A stretch of 64,000 nucleotides of DNA from positions 4,135,001 through 4,199,000 of the forward strand of contig NZ_CP100647.1 of the NCBI RefSeq assembly GCF_024266585.1, in the 5' to 3' direction. Source of the stretch: Xanthomonas sacchari. GTDB lineage: Bacteria; Pseudomonadota; Gammaproteobacteria; Xanthomonadales; Xanthomonadaceae. Below, piece by piece: positions 35,677-45,055 of the stretch. Positions within the stretch are counted from its first letter, which is position 1. Each line of letters starts with the position of its first letter. A program made the position numbers and the translations under genes. The notes under the pieces were generated by a model. The model was given only the letters and a program-made list of their open reading frames with translations. It did not search any database and was not told the origin of the DNA.

Positions 35677-36668
35677 CACCAGCTCCCCGAGGCGCCGCCG
35701 CCTCCGGAACTGCCACCGCCTCCACCCCAGCCGCCTCCGCCGAAGCCGCCACCTCCACCGCCCCCCCAACTGCCGCCACCGCCGCCCCAGCCACCGCCGA
35801 AGCCGCCGCCGCCCCACCCTCCACCGCCCCATCCGCCACCGCCGGCCGAGCGGCCCGGCGAAATCCCGACGAACAGGCCCAGGATCAGGCCGATCGCACC
35901 GGTCAGCGCACCGACGAGCAGCGACAGGCTCAGCACCAGGCCGACGCCACCGCCGACCACCCCGCTCAGCACGCCGCGCACCGGGCGCGACAGCCGCGCG
36001 AACAGCACCTGCGCGACCAGCGCCGCGAACAGACCGGCGAAGAACCCGAATCCCAGACCGCCGCCGCGCGACGCCGGGGCATGCGCACTGACCGGCGCCG
36101 GCAGCGCCTCGCCGTCGATCAGCTTGACCAGCATCGCGGTCGCCTCGGCGATGCCGCCGCTGTAGTCGCCGGCGCGGAAGCGCGGCACCAGGTACTCCTG
36201 GATGATGCGGTTGGCGGTGGCGTCGGGAATCGCGCCTTCCAAACCATAGCCAGGCTGGATGCGCACGCGCCGGTCGTCCTTGGCCACCACCAGCAGCACG
36301 CCGTCGTCCACGCCCTTGCGGCCGAGCTTCCACTGGTCGAACACGCGCTGGGTGTACTGCTCGATGCTCTCCGGGGCGGTGCTGGGCACCACCAGCACCT
36401 GCAACTGGCTGCCCTTGCGCTGCTGCAGCTGCACCGCCTGCCGATCCAGTTCCAGGCGCTGGTTCGGGGTCAGCGTGCCGGTGGTATCGACCACCGGCGC
36501 ATCCAGCGGCGGGATCGGCGCCTCGGCCTGTGCCCAGGCCAGCCAGGGCAGCAGCGCCAACAGCAGCAGCCACACGCAGGCGCGCCGCCGGCCACGCGCA
36601 GGGCGGGCGCTGCCGCGCGACGCCGTCGCTGCGGCAGCGCCCTCAGCCGCCACGGAAGTCGAATGCAC
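35676..36668 (-). CDS. TPM-domain membrane protein with Gly/Trp-rich tail (YgcG-like)
   Basis: The product is 330 residues. The N-terminal hydrophobic segment (about 31-47, VWLLLLALLPWLAWAQ) is a signal peptide. The TPM domain (about 55-190) includes DTTGTLTPNQRLELD, GVDDGVLLVVAKDDRRVRIQPG and AIPDATANRIIQEYLVP. Two or three transmembrane helices follow (about 205-265). The last 60 residues are almost only Gly, Trp and Ser. The start GTG 36668 is uncertain; GTG further in at the hydrophobic stretch is possible. It follows lemA by 24 bases. Confidence 0.85.
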   Translation of the reverse strand: MHSTSVAAEGAAAATASRGSARPARGRRRACVWLLLLALLPWLAWAQAEAPIPPLDAPVVDTTGTLTPNQRLELDRQAVQLQQRKGSQLQVLVVPSTAPESIEQYTQRVFDQWKLGRKGVDDGVLLVVAKDDRRVRIQPGYGLEGAIPDATANRIIQEYLVPRFRAGDYSGGIAEATAMLVKLIDGEALPAPVSAHAPASRGGGLGFGFFAGLFAALVAQVLFARLSRPVRGVLSGVVGGGVGLVLSLSLLVGALTGAIGLILGLFVGISPGRSAGGGGWGGGGWGGGGFGGGWGGGGGSWGGGGGGGFGGGGWGGGGGSSGGGGASGSW

Positions 36669-36692
36669 GGTCGGGCCGGCCTGCGGCGGCGC

Positions 36693-37325
36693 TTACTGCG
36701 CCGGCGCCGGTGGTTGCGTCTGCCGCGGCGCGGGCGCCGGCTGGCCGCCGAAGTTCACCGCCGGCGCCTCGGAGATCTGCGCCTCGTTCTCCACCGAGAA
36801 GTTGGGCTTTTCCTTGTAGCCGAACAGCTTGGCGGTGATCACCTGCGGGAACGACAGGATGTAGGTGTTGTAGTCCTGCACCGCCTGGATGTAGCGGCCG
36901 CGCGCCACGGTAATGCGGTTTTCGGTGCCTTCCAGCTGCGCCTGCAGGTCGCGGAAGGCCTGGTCGGATTTCAGGTTCGGGTAGTTCTCGCTGACCACCA
37001 GCAGCCGCGACAGCGCGCTGGAGAGCCGGCCCTGGGCCTGCTGGAACTGCTGCAGCGAGGCGGCGTCGTCGGCGTTGACCTGCACCTGGCCGACGCGGGC
37101 GCGGGCGTTGGTCACGTCGGTCAGTACCTGCCGCTCCTGGTCGGCATAGCCCTTGACCGTGTTGACCAGGTTCGGCACCAGGTCGGCGCGGCGCTTGTAC
37201 TGGTTCAGCACTTCCGACCAGCCGGCCTTGACCGCCTGGTCCTTCTGCTGGATGGCGTTGTAGCCGCAGCCGGACAGCAATACGGCCAGCGCGGCCAGGA
37301 ACAGGGAGCGGGACAACAGGCGCAT
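36693..37325 (-). CDS. lemA: LemA family lipoprotein
   Basis: The product is 210 residues. A signal peptide ends in the lipobox LLSGC (Cys20). The long helical LemA domain has NAIQQKDQAVKAGWSEVLNQ, RRADLVPNLVNTVKGYA, and SALSRLLVVSENYPNLKSD. The tail is Pro/Ala-rich. LemA proteins are membrane-associated and form an operon with TPM proteins. The precise role is not known. It is the first gene of the three. Confidence 0.9.
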   Translation of the reverse strand: MRLLSRSLFLAALAVLLSGCGYNAIQQKDQAVKAGWSEVLNQYKRRADLVPNLVNTVKGYADQERQVLTDVTNARARVGQVQVNADDAASLQQFQQAQGRLSSALSRLLVVSENYPNLKSDQAFRDLQAQLEGTENRITVARGRYIQAVQDYNTYILSFPQVITAKLFGYKEKPNFSVENEAQISEAPAVNFGGQPAPAPRQTQPPAPAQ

Positions 37326-37399
37326 GCGATGACTCCGGCGGGTGACTGGGCGCAGCTTGCCACGCCACCGGTGAAAACGCAGCCAGCCTCAGCGGCGGC

Positions 37400-38149
37400 T
37401 CACCACTTCCCGGCGCCGGGCACCTGGTGCGCGGCGGCGCGCCGGCGCATCAGCAGGTTCAGCCACTCCACCAGCACCGAGAAGCCCATCGCCGCGTAGA
37501 TGTAGGGCTTGGGCACGTGCACGTCCAGGCCGTCCAGGATCAGCACCACGCCGATCATCAGGATGAAGGCCAGCGCCAGCATCTTCACCGTCGGGTTGGC
37601 GTCGATGAAGCGGCCCAGCGGATTGGCCGCCAGCAGCATCACCGCCACCGCCAGCAGCACCGCGGCGATCATCACCGGGATGTGCTGGGCCATGCCCACC
37701 GCGGTGATCACAGAATCCAGCGAGAACACGATGTCGATCACCGCGATCTGCGCGATCACCATCCAGAACACGCCCGAGGCCTTGCTGGTGGTGGGATCGG
37801 CATCGTCGCCGCCGGTGATCAGCTCGCGGATCTCCATGGTGCCCTTCACCAGCAGGAACAGGCCGCCGATGATCAGCACCAGGTCGCGGATCGAGATGCC
37901 CATGCCGGCGACGCTGAACAGCTCGCCCTGCATGCGCGCCAGGAACGCCAGCGACACCAGCAGCGCGATGCGGGTCAGGCACGCCACCGCGATGCCGAAC
38001 CTGCGCGCGGCCGGGCGCTGCGCTTCCGGCAGCTTGCCCACCGCGATGGAGATGAACACCAGGTTGTCGATGCCCAGCACGATCTCCAACGCACTCAGCG
38101 TCAACAGCGTCAGCCAGGTGTTGGGGTCGGCGAGAAACTCGAGAGCCAT
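37400..38149 (-). CDS. TerC-family integral membrane protein
   Basis: The product is 249 residues with about seven transmembrane helices. It has TerC signatures: LEIVLGIDNLVFISI near 21-35 and IVFSLDSVITAVGMAQ near 140, both with conserved acidic residues. TerC proteins are linked to metal (manganese) export and tellurite resistance. The gene starts 39 bases after the dgkA stop. It is probably in the same transcript as dgkA. Confidence 0.9.
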   Translation of the reverse strand: MALEFLADPNTWLTLLTLSALEIVLGIDNLVFISIAVGKLPEAQRPAARRFGIAVACLTRIALLVSLAFLARMQGELFSVAGMGISIRDLVLIIGGLFLLVKGTMEIRELITGGDDADPTTSKASGVFWMVIAQIAVIDIVFSLDSVITAVGMAQHIPVMIAAVLLAVAVMLLAANPLGRFIDANPTVKMLALAFILMIGVVLILDGLDVHVPKPYIYAAMGFSVLVEWLNLLMRRRAAAHQVPGAGKW

Positions 38150-38188
38150 GGGGTTGGATCCTTTAACAGAAGAAGAAACGGGCGGCGA

Positions 38189-38569
38189 TCACAGCACGCG
38201 CGGCAGCAGGATCAGGCCCCAGCACAGCACCACGTTGGCCAGCATCACAAAGACCGCGGCCGAGCCCATGTCCTTGGCGCGGCCGGCCAGTTCGTGATGC
38301 TCGGGGCCGTAGCGCTCGATCACCGCTTCGATCGCCGAATTGAGCAGTTCCACCGCCAGCACCAGCAGCAGCGAGCCGATCATCAGCACCTGCTGCACCG
38401 GCCCCTGCCCCAGCCACAGCGCCAGCGGCGCCAGGACCAGGAACAGGCACACTTCCAGGCGGAACGAGGACTCGTGCAGCCAGGCCGCGCGCAACCCCTG
38501 CCACGACCAGCGTGCCGCCATCAGCATGCGGCGCGGGCCGCGCGGCAGGTGCCCGAACTGGTCGGCCAC
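38189..38569 (-). CDS. dgkA: Diacylglycerol kinase
   Basis: DgkA phosphorylates diacylglycerol released by membrane-derived oligosaccharide synthesis, recycling it to phosphatidate. The 126-residue product has three transmembrane helices and the catalytic ELLNSAIEAVIERYGPEHHE followed by AGRAKDMGSAAV. Length and motifs match the family. The frame continues upstream, but the first helix fits ATG 38569. Confidence 0.92.
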   Translation of the reverse strand: MADQFGHLPRGPRRMLMAARWSWQGLRAAWLHESSFRLEVCLFLVLAPLALWLGQGPVQQVLMIGSLLLVLAVELLNSAIEAVIERYGPEHHELAGRAKDMGSAAVFVMLANVVLCWGLILLPRVL

Positions 38570-38758
38570 GGCTCAGCCCCGCCCCGTGCAATGGGGACGC
38601 GACGACGACGGCCGGAAGGAATCGGTCATGGGCAAGGGCGCAGCGGGCTAGACCGCAATTTTGCCACAAGCCCCGCGGCATCGCCGGTATCGCCTCGGAT
38701 TTGCCTGCATGCGGCGCCTGCGGCACCATCGCCGATCCCCTTGCTTGGAGGAGGCGTC

Positions 38759-39475
38759 ATGTCCCGTTCGCCGCTGCGCGCCCCGCTGCTCGCCCTGAGT
38801 CTGTTCAGCCTGTCCCTGCTCGGCCTGTCGCCGGCACGGGCCATTGTCCCGCCGCCGCCCCCCAGCGTGCCTGACCAGGTCTCCAATGCCGCCTGGGAAG
38901 AGGACATGGCGCGCTTCGCCAAAGACGATGCCGCGCATCCGGTCAAACCCGGCGGCGTGCTGTTCGTCGGCAGCTCCTCGATCCGCTTCTGGACCTCGCT
39001 GGCCACGGATTTTCCCGGCGTGCAGACGCTCAACCGCGGCTTCGGCGGTTCCGAGATCCGCGACAGCACCTGGTACGCCGACCGCATCGTGGTGCCGTAC
39101 AAGCCGCGCCTGATCGTGTTCTACGCCGGCGACAACGATCTCAACAGCGGCCGCAGCCCGCAGCAGGTGCGCGACGACTTCGTGGCCTTCGTGACCCGCG
39201 TGCGCCGCGACCTGCCCAAGACCCGCATCGTCTACCTGTCGATCAAGCCCAGCCCGTCGCGGGCGGCGCTGATGCCGAAGATGGCCGAGGCCAACGCGCT
39301 GATCCGCAAGGCCGCCGCCGGCCTCAAGCAGGTCCAGTTCGTCGACGTCTACACGCCGATGCTCGGCGCTGACGGACAGCCACACGCCGAACTGTTCGGC
39401 CCGGACAAGTTGCACATGAACGCGGCCGGCTACGCGCTGTGGCGCGACACGCTGCGGCCTTACCTGGCGCCCTGA
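38759..39475 (+). CDS. Secreted SGNH/GDSL-family hydrolase
   Basis: The product is 238 residues with a signal peptide (about 1-28). Block I is GVLFVGSSSIRFW with the catalytic Ser, block II has GFGGSEI, block III is YAGDNDLNSG, and block V is DKLHMNAAGY with the catalytic Asp/His pair. It is an esterase or lipase of the periplasm or cell surface. A GGAGGAGG ribosome binding site fits ATG 38759. Its substrate is unknown. Its own gene lies before the two-component pair. Confidence 0.88.
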   Translation: MSRSPLRAPLLALSLFSLSLLGLSPARAIVPPPPPSVPDQVSNAAWEEDMARFAKDDAAHPVKPGGVLFVGSSSIRFWTSLATDFPGVQTLNRGFGGSEIRDSTWYADRIVVPYKPRLIVFYAGDNDLNSGRSPQQVRDDFVAFVTRVRRDLPKTRIVYLSIKPSPSRAALMPKMAEANALIRKAAAGLKQVQFVDVYTPMLGADGQPHAELFGPDKLHMNAAGYALWRDTLRPYLAP

Positions 39476-39583
39476 CCGGCGATGAACGGCCTCGCGCGCG
39501 CGGCGCAACGGCGGCTGCCGGCCGGCAAGGTCGGCGGCGGTCGGCAAGCGCGTGCCGCTATGCGCGGCACGGAGTAAGCGAGG

Positions 39584-40270
39584 ATGCCCAGAGCCCTGGT
39601 CATCGAAGACGACGAAGTGACCGCCCGCGACATCGTCGCGGAACTCGGCGCGCATGGCTTCAGCACCGACTGGATCGCCGACGGGCGCGACGGCCTGCAG
39701 CGCGCGCTGACCGATGGCTACGACATCATCACCCTCGACCGCCTGCTGCCCGGCATGGACGGCATCGACGTCGTCTCCGAACTGCGCAAGCGCGCGGTAC
39801 AGACGCCGGTGCTGATGATCAGCGCGCTCTCGGAGGTGGACGAGCGCGTGCGCGGCCTGCGCGCGGGCGGCGACGACTACCTGACCAAGCCGTTCTCGCC
39901 CGACGAACTGGTGGCGCGCGCCGAGGTGCTGGTGCGCCGCCATCGCAACGCGGCCACCACGCCCGAAACCCGCCTGCGCGTGGCCGACCTCGAACTCGAC
40001 CTGGTCCGCCACAACGCATTGCGCGCCGGCCAGCCGCTGGCCCTGCTGCCCACCGAATTCCGCCTGCTCGAATTCCTGATGCGCAACGCCGGCCAGGTGG
40101 TGACCCGGCAGATGATCTTCGAACACGTCTGGGGCTTCCATTTCGACCCCGGCACCAACGTGATCGATGTCCATATCGGGCGCCTGCGCCGCAAGATCGA
40201 CGGCAACGGCCAGCCACCGCTCATCCGCACGATGCGCGGCTCGGGATATGTCCTTGCCCCCGCTGAGTGA
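39584..40270 (+). CDS. OmpR-family response regulator of the RND pump
   Basis: The product is 228 residues. The receiver has the VIEDDE pocket, phospho-acceptor Asp52 in ITLDRLLPGMDG and LTKPFSPDEL. The C-terminal winged helix ends in NVIDVHIGRLRRKIDG and MRGSGYVLAP. It overlaps the kinase gene by 23 bases. Being directly upstream of an RND pump operon, it probably activates that operon through the tandem repeat near 41757-41774. Confidence 0.93.
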   Translation: MPRALVIEDDEVTARDIVAELGAHGFSTDWIADGRDGLQRALTDGYDIITLDRLLPGMDGIDVVSELRKRAVQTPVLMISALSEVDERVRGLRAGGDDYLTKPFSPDELVARAEVLVRRHRNAATTPETRLRVADLELDLVRHNALRAGQPLALLPTEFRLLEFLMRNAGQVVTRQMIFEHVWGFHFDPGTNVIDVHIGRLRRKIDGNGQPPLIRTMRGSGYVLAPAE

Positions 40271-41657
40271 CGCCTGGCGCTCGGCCACGACGCGGCTGAT
40301 CCTGATCTACGGGTCGCTGTTCGCGATCTGGTGCATCGTGCTGCTCGGCATCGTGCAATGGGAGTCCACGCGCTACCTGTCGCACGTGATCGACCAGATG
40401 CTCACCGCGCGCATCCATTACCTGGAGAACACCGATCCCAGGCGCCTGGCCCACACGGTGGGCGAAGCCAACGCCATCGACATCCAGGGCTTCATGTGGG
40501 TCGGCCTGTTCGATCCGCAGGGGCGCCGCATCGCCGGCAATATCGCCGAGGTCCCCAAGGACGTGGCCAGCGACGGCAGCGTCGGCCTGGTCAACGCCAG
40601 GCTGGTCGGCGCCGGGAACGGCAGCCTGACCCAGGCCCGCGGCATCGCCAGGGAACTGCCGGACGGACGCCGCCTGGTGGTGGTGAAGGCCAGCACCGTG
40701 ATCGACGGGCTGACCGCGATCATCTACCGGGGCCTGTTGTGGGGACTGTCCCTGACCCTGCTGCCGGGGCTGCTCGGCGGCATCCTCCTGGCGCGCGGCC
40801 CGGCGCGGCGCATCCGTGCCATCCAGCAGGCCATGCAGCCCATCCACCGCGGCGACCTCAGCGTGCGCCTGCCGGTGTCGCGGCGCGGCGACGAGGTGGA
40901 CCTGCTGGCGGCCACGGTGAACAGGACCCTGGACGAGGTCGAGCGCCTGCTCGGCGAGGTGAAGGGCGTCACCGACAACATCGCCCACGACCTGCGCACC
41001 CCACTGACGCGCATGCGCACGCGCCTGCACCGGCTGCAGCAGCAGTTCGAGGAGCGCCCGGAAGGCGCGCAACTGGACGCATGCGTGAGCGAAATCGACA
41101 CCGTATTGACCCGGTTCCGCGCGCTGCTGCGCGTGTCGGAACTGGAAGATCGGCAACGCAGCGCCTGCTTCTCGGCGATCAACCTGGACGCGCTGCTGCG
41201 AGACGTCCACGCGTTCTACGCGCCGTTGGCCGAGGACCGCGGGCAGGCCTTCGAACTCGCGCTGCAGCCTCTGCCCGCCGTGCACGGCGATCCGCACCTG
41301 CTGTTCGAGGCGCTGGCCAACCTGGTCGGCAATGCGATCAAGTTCACCCCCGACGGCGGGACGATCCGCCTGCTGGCAGCGACCGACCAGGACGGCAACG
41401 CCCGCATCGATGTCGCCGATACCGGACCCGGCATCGCCCCCGACGAGCGCCAGGCGATCTTTCGCCGCTTCTATCGCGCCGACCAGACCCGCTCCCAGCC
41501 CGGCTGCGGGCTGGGGCTGGCGATCGTCAGCGCCATCGTCCGCCTGCATGGCTTCGTGCTGCAGGTGGGCGGCGACGCGCGCGGGGCGGTGTTCTCGATC
41601 CTCTGCCCGCCCGCCACCTCGGCACCGCTCGCCCGCGGCGCGCCCGGCCCGGCCTGA
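40248..41657 (+). CDS. Sensor histidine kinase, partner of the upstream regulator
   Basis: The product is 469 residues. TM1 is ATTRLILIYGSLFAIWCIVL and TM2 is near 165-185. A HAMP domain and the HisKA box NIAHDLRTPLTRM with His247 follow. The HATPase has VGNAIKFTPDGG and GLGLAIVSAIVRLHG. It is a class I inner-membrane sensor with a periplasmic domain of about 120 residues. The start is ATG 40248, inside the regulator gene; the upstream frame has no TM. The signal is unknown. Confidence 0.92.
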   Translation: MSLPPLSDAWRSATTRLILIYGSLFAIWCIVLLGIVQWESTRYLSHVIDQMLTARIHYLENTDPRRLAHTVGEANAIDIQGFMWVGLFDPQGRRIAGNIAEVPKDVASDGSVGLVNARLVGAGNGSLTQARGIARELPDGRRLVVVKASTVIDGLTAIIYRGLLWGLSLTLLPGLLGGILLARGPARRIRAIQQAMQPIHRGDLSVRLPVSRRGDEVDLLAATVNRTLDEVERLLGEVKGVTDNIAHDLRTPLTRMRTRLHRLQQQFEERPEGAQLDACVSEIDTVLTRFRALLRVSELEDRQRSACFSAINLDALLRDVHAFYAPLAEDRGQAFELALQPLPAVHGDPHLLFEALANLVGNAIKFTPDGGTIRLLAATDQDGNARIDVADTGPGIAPDERQAIFRRFYRADQTRSQPGCGLGLAIVSAIVRLHGFVLQVGGDARGAVFSILCPPATSAPLARGAPGPA

Positions 41658-41756
41658 CACCGAGCGTCCGTGCCGGCGCGGCGCGGCCCGCCCGCACGCA
41701 TCCGCGGCTGCGCCCAAGCCGTTGAACGAGGGAGCGTTTGCGGCCACGGCCGGGAT

Positions 41757-41774
41757 ATCTAAATAAATCTTAAT
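41757..41774 (+). promoter_or_regulatory. Tandem operator candidate before the RND operon
   Basis: ATCTAAAT (41757-41764) and ATCTTAAT (41767-41774) are near-identical direct repeats with starts 10 bp apart, one helical turn. This is the spacing of OmpR/PhoB-type dimers. They lie 69 bases before the pump start and just after the two-component genes. They are probably the binding site of that regulator. Confidence 0.55.
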
Positions 41775-41842
41775 GACGCCCAGGAACGGTCCAGAGGCAA
41801 AATCTGCCGCGACGCAACATTCGCGCAGGAAACCGCTTCTCC

Positions 41843-44800
41843 ATGATTGGCCTCGTCCGGATCGCACTGACGCGCCCGTATACCTTCGTCGTCCTGGCCC
41901 TGCTGATCCTGATCGTAGGCCCGCTCGCCGCGTTGCGCACGCCCACCGACATCTTTCCGGACATCAAGATCCCGGTGATCGCCGTGGTGTGGCAGTACAA
42001 CGGCCTGCCGCCCGACCAGATGGCCGGCCGCGTCACCTCGCCGTTCGAACGCGTGCTCACCACCACCGTGAACGACGTCGAGCACATCGAGGCCAATTCG
42101 ATCCAGGGCTTCGGCATCGTCAAGATCTTCTTCCAGCCCACCGTCGACATCCGTACCGCCAACGCGCAGGTCACCGCCGTCGCGCAGACCATGCTGCGGC
42201 AGCTGCCGCAGGGCACCACGCCGCCGCTGATCCTCAACTACAACGCCTCCACGGTGCCGATCATCCAGTTGGCGCTGTCCGGCAAAGGGCTCACCGAGCA
42301 GAACCTGGCCGACCTCGGGCTCAACATCATCCGCCCGCAGCTGACCTCGGTGGCCGGCGCGGCGATTCCGTACCCGTTCGGCGGCAAGACCCGCCAGGTC
42401 CAGATCGACATCGACCCGTCGGCGCTGCAGGCGCGCGGCCTGTCGGCGCAGGACGTGGCCAACGCGCTGGCGGCGCAGAACCTCATCACGCCGGTGGGAA
42501 CGCAGAAGATCGGCAAGTACGAATACACGCTGCAGCTCAACAACGCGCCATCGGACATCGCGGAACTCGGCGACCTGCCGGTGAAGACGGTCGACGGCGC
42601 CACGGTGTTCATCCGCGACGTGGCGCATGTCCGCGACGGCGCGCCGCCGCAGACCAACATCGTGCACGTCAACGGCAATCGCTCGGTGCTGATGACGGTG
42701 ATGAAGAACGGCTCGGCCTCGACGCTGGCGATCATCGCCGGCATCAAGGAGCGGGTGGCGGCGATGAAGGACGCCCTGCCGCCGGACCTGCGGATCGTTC
42801 CCATCGGCGACCAGTCGCTGTTCGTGAGCGGCGCGATCGAGGGCGTGGCGCGCGAAGGGGTGATCGCCGCGGCGCTCACCAGCCTGATGATCCTGCTGTT
42901 CCTGGGCAGCTGGCGCTCGACGCTGATCATCGCCATCTCGATCCCGCTGGCGATCCTCGGCTCGATCGCCGCGCTGTCGGCGGTTGGCGAAACGATGAAC
43001 ATCATGACCCTGGGCGGCCTGGCGCTCGCGGTGGGCATCCTGGTGGACGATGCCACGGTGACCATCGAGAACATCAACTGGCACCTGGAGCAGGGCAAGT
43101 CGGTGGAGACGGCGATCATGGACGGCGCGTCGCAGATCGTGACGCCCGCCTTCGTCTCGCTGCTGTGCATCTGCATCGTGTTCGTGCCGATGTTCTTCCT
43201 CGAAGGCGTGGCGCGCTTCCTGTTCGTGCCGATGGCCGAGGCGGTGATGTTCGCGATGATCGCGTCGTTCCTGCTGTCGCGCACGCTGGTGCCGACCATG
43301 GCCAAGTACCTGCTGCGTCCGCACGCCCCGCATACCGACATGCACGGCGACGGCCATGGCCAGCCGCCGTCGCGCAATCCGCTGGTGCGCTTCCAGCGCG
43401 GTTTCGAGAAGCGCTTCGAGCGGCTGCGCGCCGGCTACTACGCCCTGCTGGAAACCGCGCTGCTGCACCGCACGGCGTTCGTGCCCGGCTTCCTGCTGTG
43501 CGTGGCGCTGTCGTTCCTGCTGCTGCCGATGCTCGGCCGCAACTTCTTCCCGTCGGTGGATTCGGGCCAGATCCTGATGCACGTGCGCGCCCCGGTCGGC
43601 ACCCGCGTGGAGGAGACCGCGCATCTGTTCGCCGACGTGACCGGCGCCGTGCGCAGGCTCATTCCGCCGCACGATCTGGCCAGCGTGGTCGACAACATCG
43701 GCCTGTCGTCCTCCGGCATCAACAACACCTACAACAACACCGGCACCATCGGCTCGCAGGACGGCGACATCCAGATCGCGCTGAGCGAAGGCCATGCGCC
43801 CACCGCCGACTACGTGCGCATGCTGCGCCAGACCCTGCCGCGGCAATTCCCCTCCGTGGTGTTCTCGTTCCCGCCGGCCGACATCATCAGCCAGATCCTG
43901 AACTTCGGCGCGCCGGCGCCGGTGGACCTGCAGATCCGCGGCCCCAACCTCGCCGCCAACTTCGGCTACGCCAACCGCCTGCTGCGCGAGATCCGCCGCG
44001 TCCCCGGCGTGGCCGACGCGCGCATCCAGCAGTCGCAGGCCAGCCCCGGCTTCGCGGTGAACGTGGACCGCAGCCTTGCGCAACAGGTGGGCGTCACCGA
44101 GCGCGACGTGACCAGCAGCCTGGGCGTGAACCTGGCCGGTTCCAGCCAGATCGCCCCGACGTTCTGGCTGAATCCGCAGAACGGCGTCTCCTATCCCATC
44201 GTGATGCAGACGCCGCAGTACAGCCTCGACACCCTGCCCGACCTGCAGAACGTGCCGATCACCCCGAGTGCGGGCCAGGGCGGCGCACAGCGCCTGGGCG
44301 GGCTGGCGACGCTGTCGCGGACCGCGAGCGATGCGGTGGTCAGCCAATACAACATCAATTCGATGGTGGAGATCTTCGCCTCCCCGCAGGACCGCGACCT
44401 CGGCGCGGTCGCCGCCGACATCCAGAAGATCCTCGACGCCAACCAGAAGTTCCTGCCCAAGGGCTCCAGCACGGTCCTGCTCGGCCAGGTGCAGACGATG
44501 AACAAGGCGTTCTCCGGGCTGATCTTCGGCCTGCTCGGCGCGATCGTGCTGATCTACCTGCTGATCGTGGTGAACTTCCAGTCGTGGAGCGATCCGTTCG
44601 TGATCGTGAGCGCATTGCCCGCGGCGATCGCCGGCATCGTCTGGATGCTGTTCGCCACGCACACCAGCCTGTCGGTTCCCGCGCTGACCGGGGCCATCAT
44701 GTGCATGGGCGTGGCCACCGCCAACTCGATCCTGGTGGTGAGCTTCTGCCGCGAGCGCCTCGCCGCGCATGGCGACGCGGCCAAGGCGGCGCTGGAAGGC

Positions 44801-45055
44801 GGCTTCGTCCGCTTCCGCCCGGTGCTGATGACCGCGCTGGCGATGATCATCGGCATGGCGCCGATGGCCCTGGGCATGGGCGAAGGCGGCGAACAGAACG
44901 CGCCGCTGGGCCGCGCCGTCATCGGCGGCCTGATCTTCGCCACCGTGAGCACGCTGTTCTTCGTGCCGATCGTCTTCAGCCTCATCCACCGCCGTGCTTC
45001 CCAGCCGTCCTCCCCGACGGCGCACGCCCCCGGAGCGTCCCCGCATGTCGCCTGA
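41843..45055 (+). CDS. RND-family multidrug/metal efflux pump (HAE1-like)
   Basis: The product is 1070 residues, usual for RND transporters, with twelve transmembrane helices in two halves and two large periplasmic loops. The fourth helix has GGLALAVGILVDDATVTIEN with the proton-relay acidic pair. It probably exports drugs, or another lipophilic substrate, out of the periplasm with the fusion protein encoded next. It is the first pump gene, so the usual order (fusion protein first) is reversed. It overlaps the fusion protein gene by 11 bases. No outer-membrane factor is adjacent. Confidence 0.92.
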   Translation: MIGLVRIALTRPYTFVVLALLILIVGPLAALRTPTDIFPDIKIPVIAVVWQYNGLPPDQMAGRVTSPFERVLTTTVNDVEHIEANSIQGFGIVKIFFQPTVDIRTANAQVTAVAQTMLRQLPQGTTPPLILNYNASTVPIIQLALSGKGLTEQNLADLGLNIIRPQLTSVAGAAIPYPFGGKTRQVQIDIDPSALQARGLSAQDVANALAAQNLITPVGTQKIGKYEYTLQLNNAPSDIAELGDLPVKTVDGATVFIRDVAHVRDGAPPQTNIVHVNGNRSVLMTVMKNGSASTLAIIAGIKERVAAMKDALPPDLRIVPIGDQSLFVSGAIEGVAREGVIAAALTSLMILLFLGSWRSTLIIAISIPLAILGSIAALSAVGETMNIMTLGGLALAVGILVDDATVTIENINWHLEQGKSVETAIMDGASQIVTPAFVSLLCICIVFVPMFFLEGVARFLFVPMAEAVMFAMIASFLLSRTLVPTMAKYLLRPHAPHTDMHGDGHGQPPSRNPLVRFQRGFEKRFERLRAGYYALLETALLHRTAFVPGFLLCVALSFLLLPMLGRNFFPSVDSGQILMHVRAPVGTRVEETAHLFADVTGAVRRLIPPHDLASVVDNIGLSSSGINNTYNNTGTIGSQDGDIQIALSEGHAPTADYVRMLRQTLPRQFPSVVFSFPPADIISQILNFGAPAPVDLQIRGPNLAANFGYANRLLREIRRVPGVADARIQQSQASPGFAVNVDRSLAQQVGVTERDVTSSLGVNLAGSSQIAPTFWLNPQNGVSYPIVMQTPQYSLDTLPDLQNVPITPSAGQGGAQRLGGLATLSRTASDAVVSQYNINSMVEIFASPQDRDLGAVAADIQKILDANQKFLPKGSSTVLLGQVQTMNKAFSGLIFGLLGAIVLIYLLIVVNFQSWSDPFVIVSALPAAIAGIVWMLFATHTSLSVPALTGAIMCMGVATANSILVVSFCRERLAAHGDAAKAALEGGFVRFRPVLMTALAMIIGMAPMALGMGEGGEQNAPLGRAVIGGLIFATVSTLFFVPIVFSLIHRRASQPSSPTAHAPGASPHVA

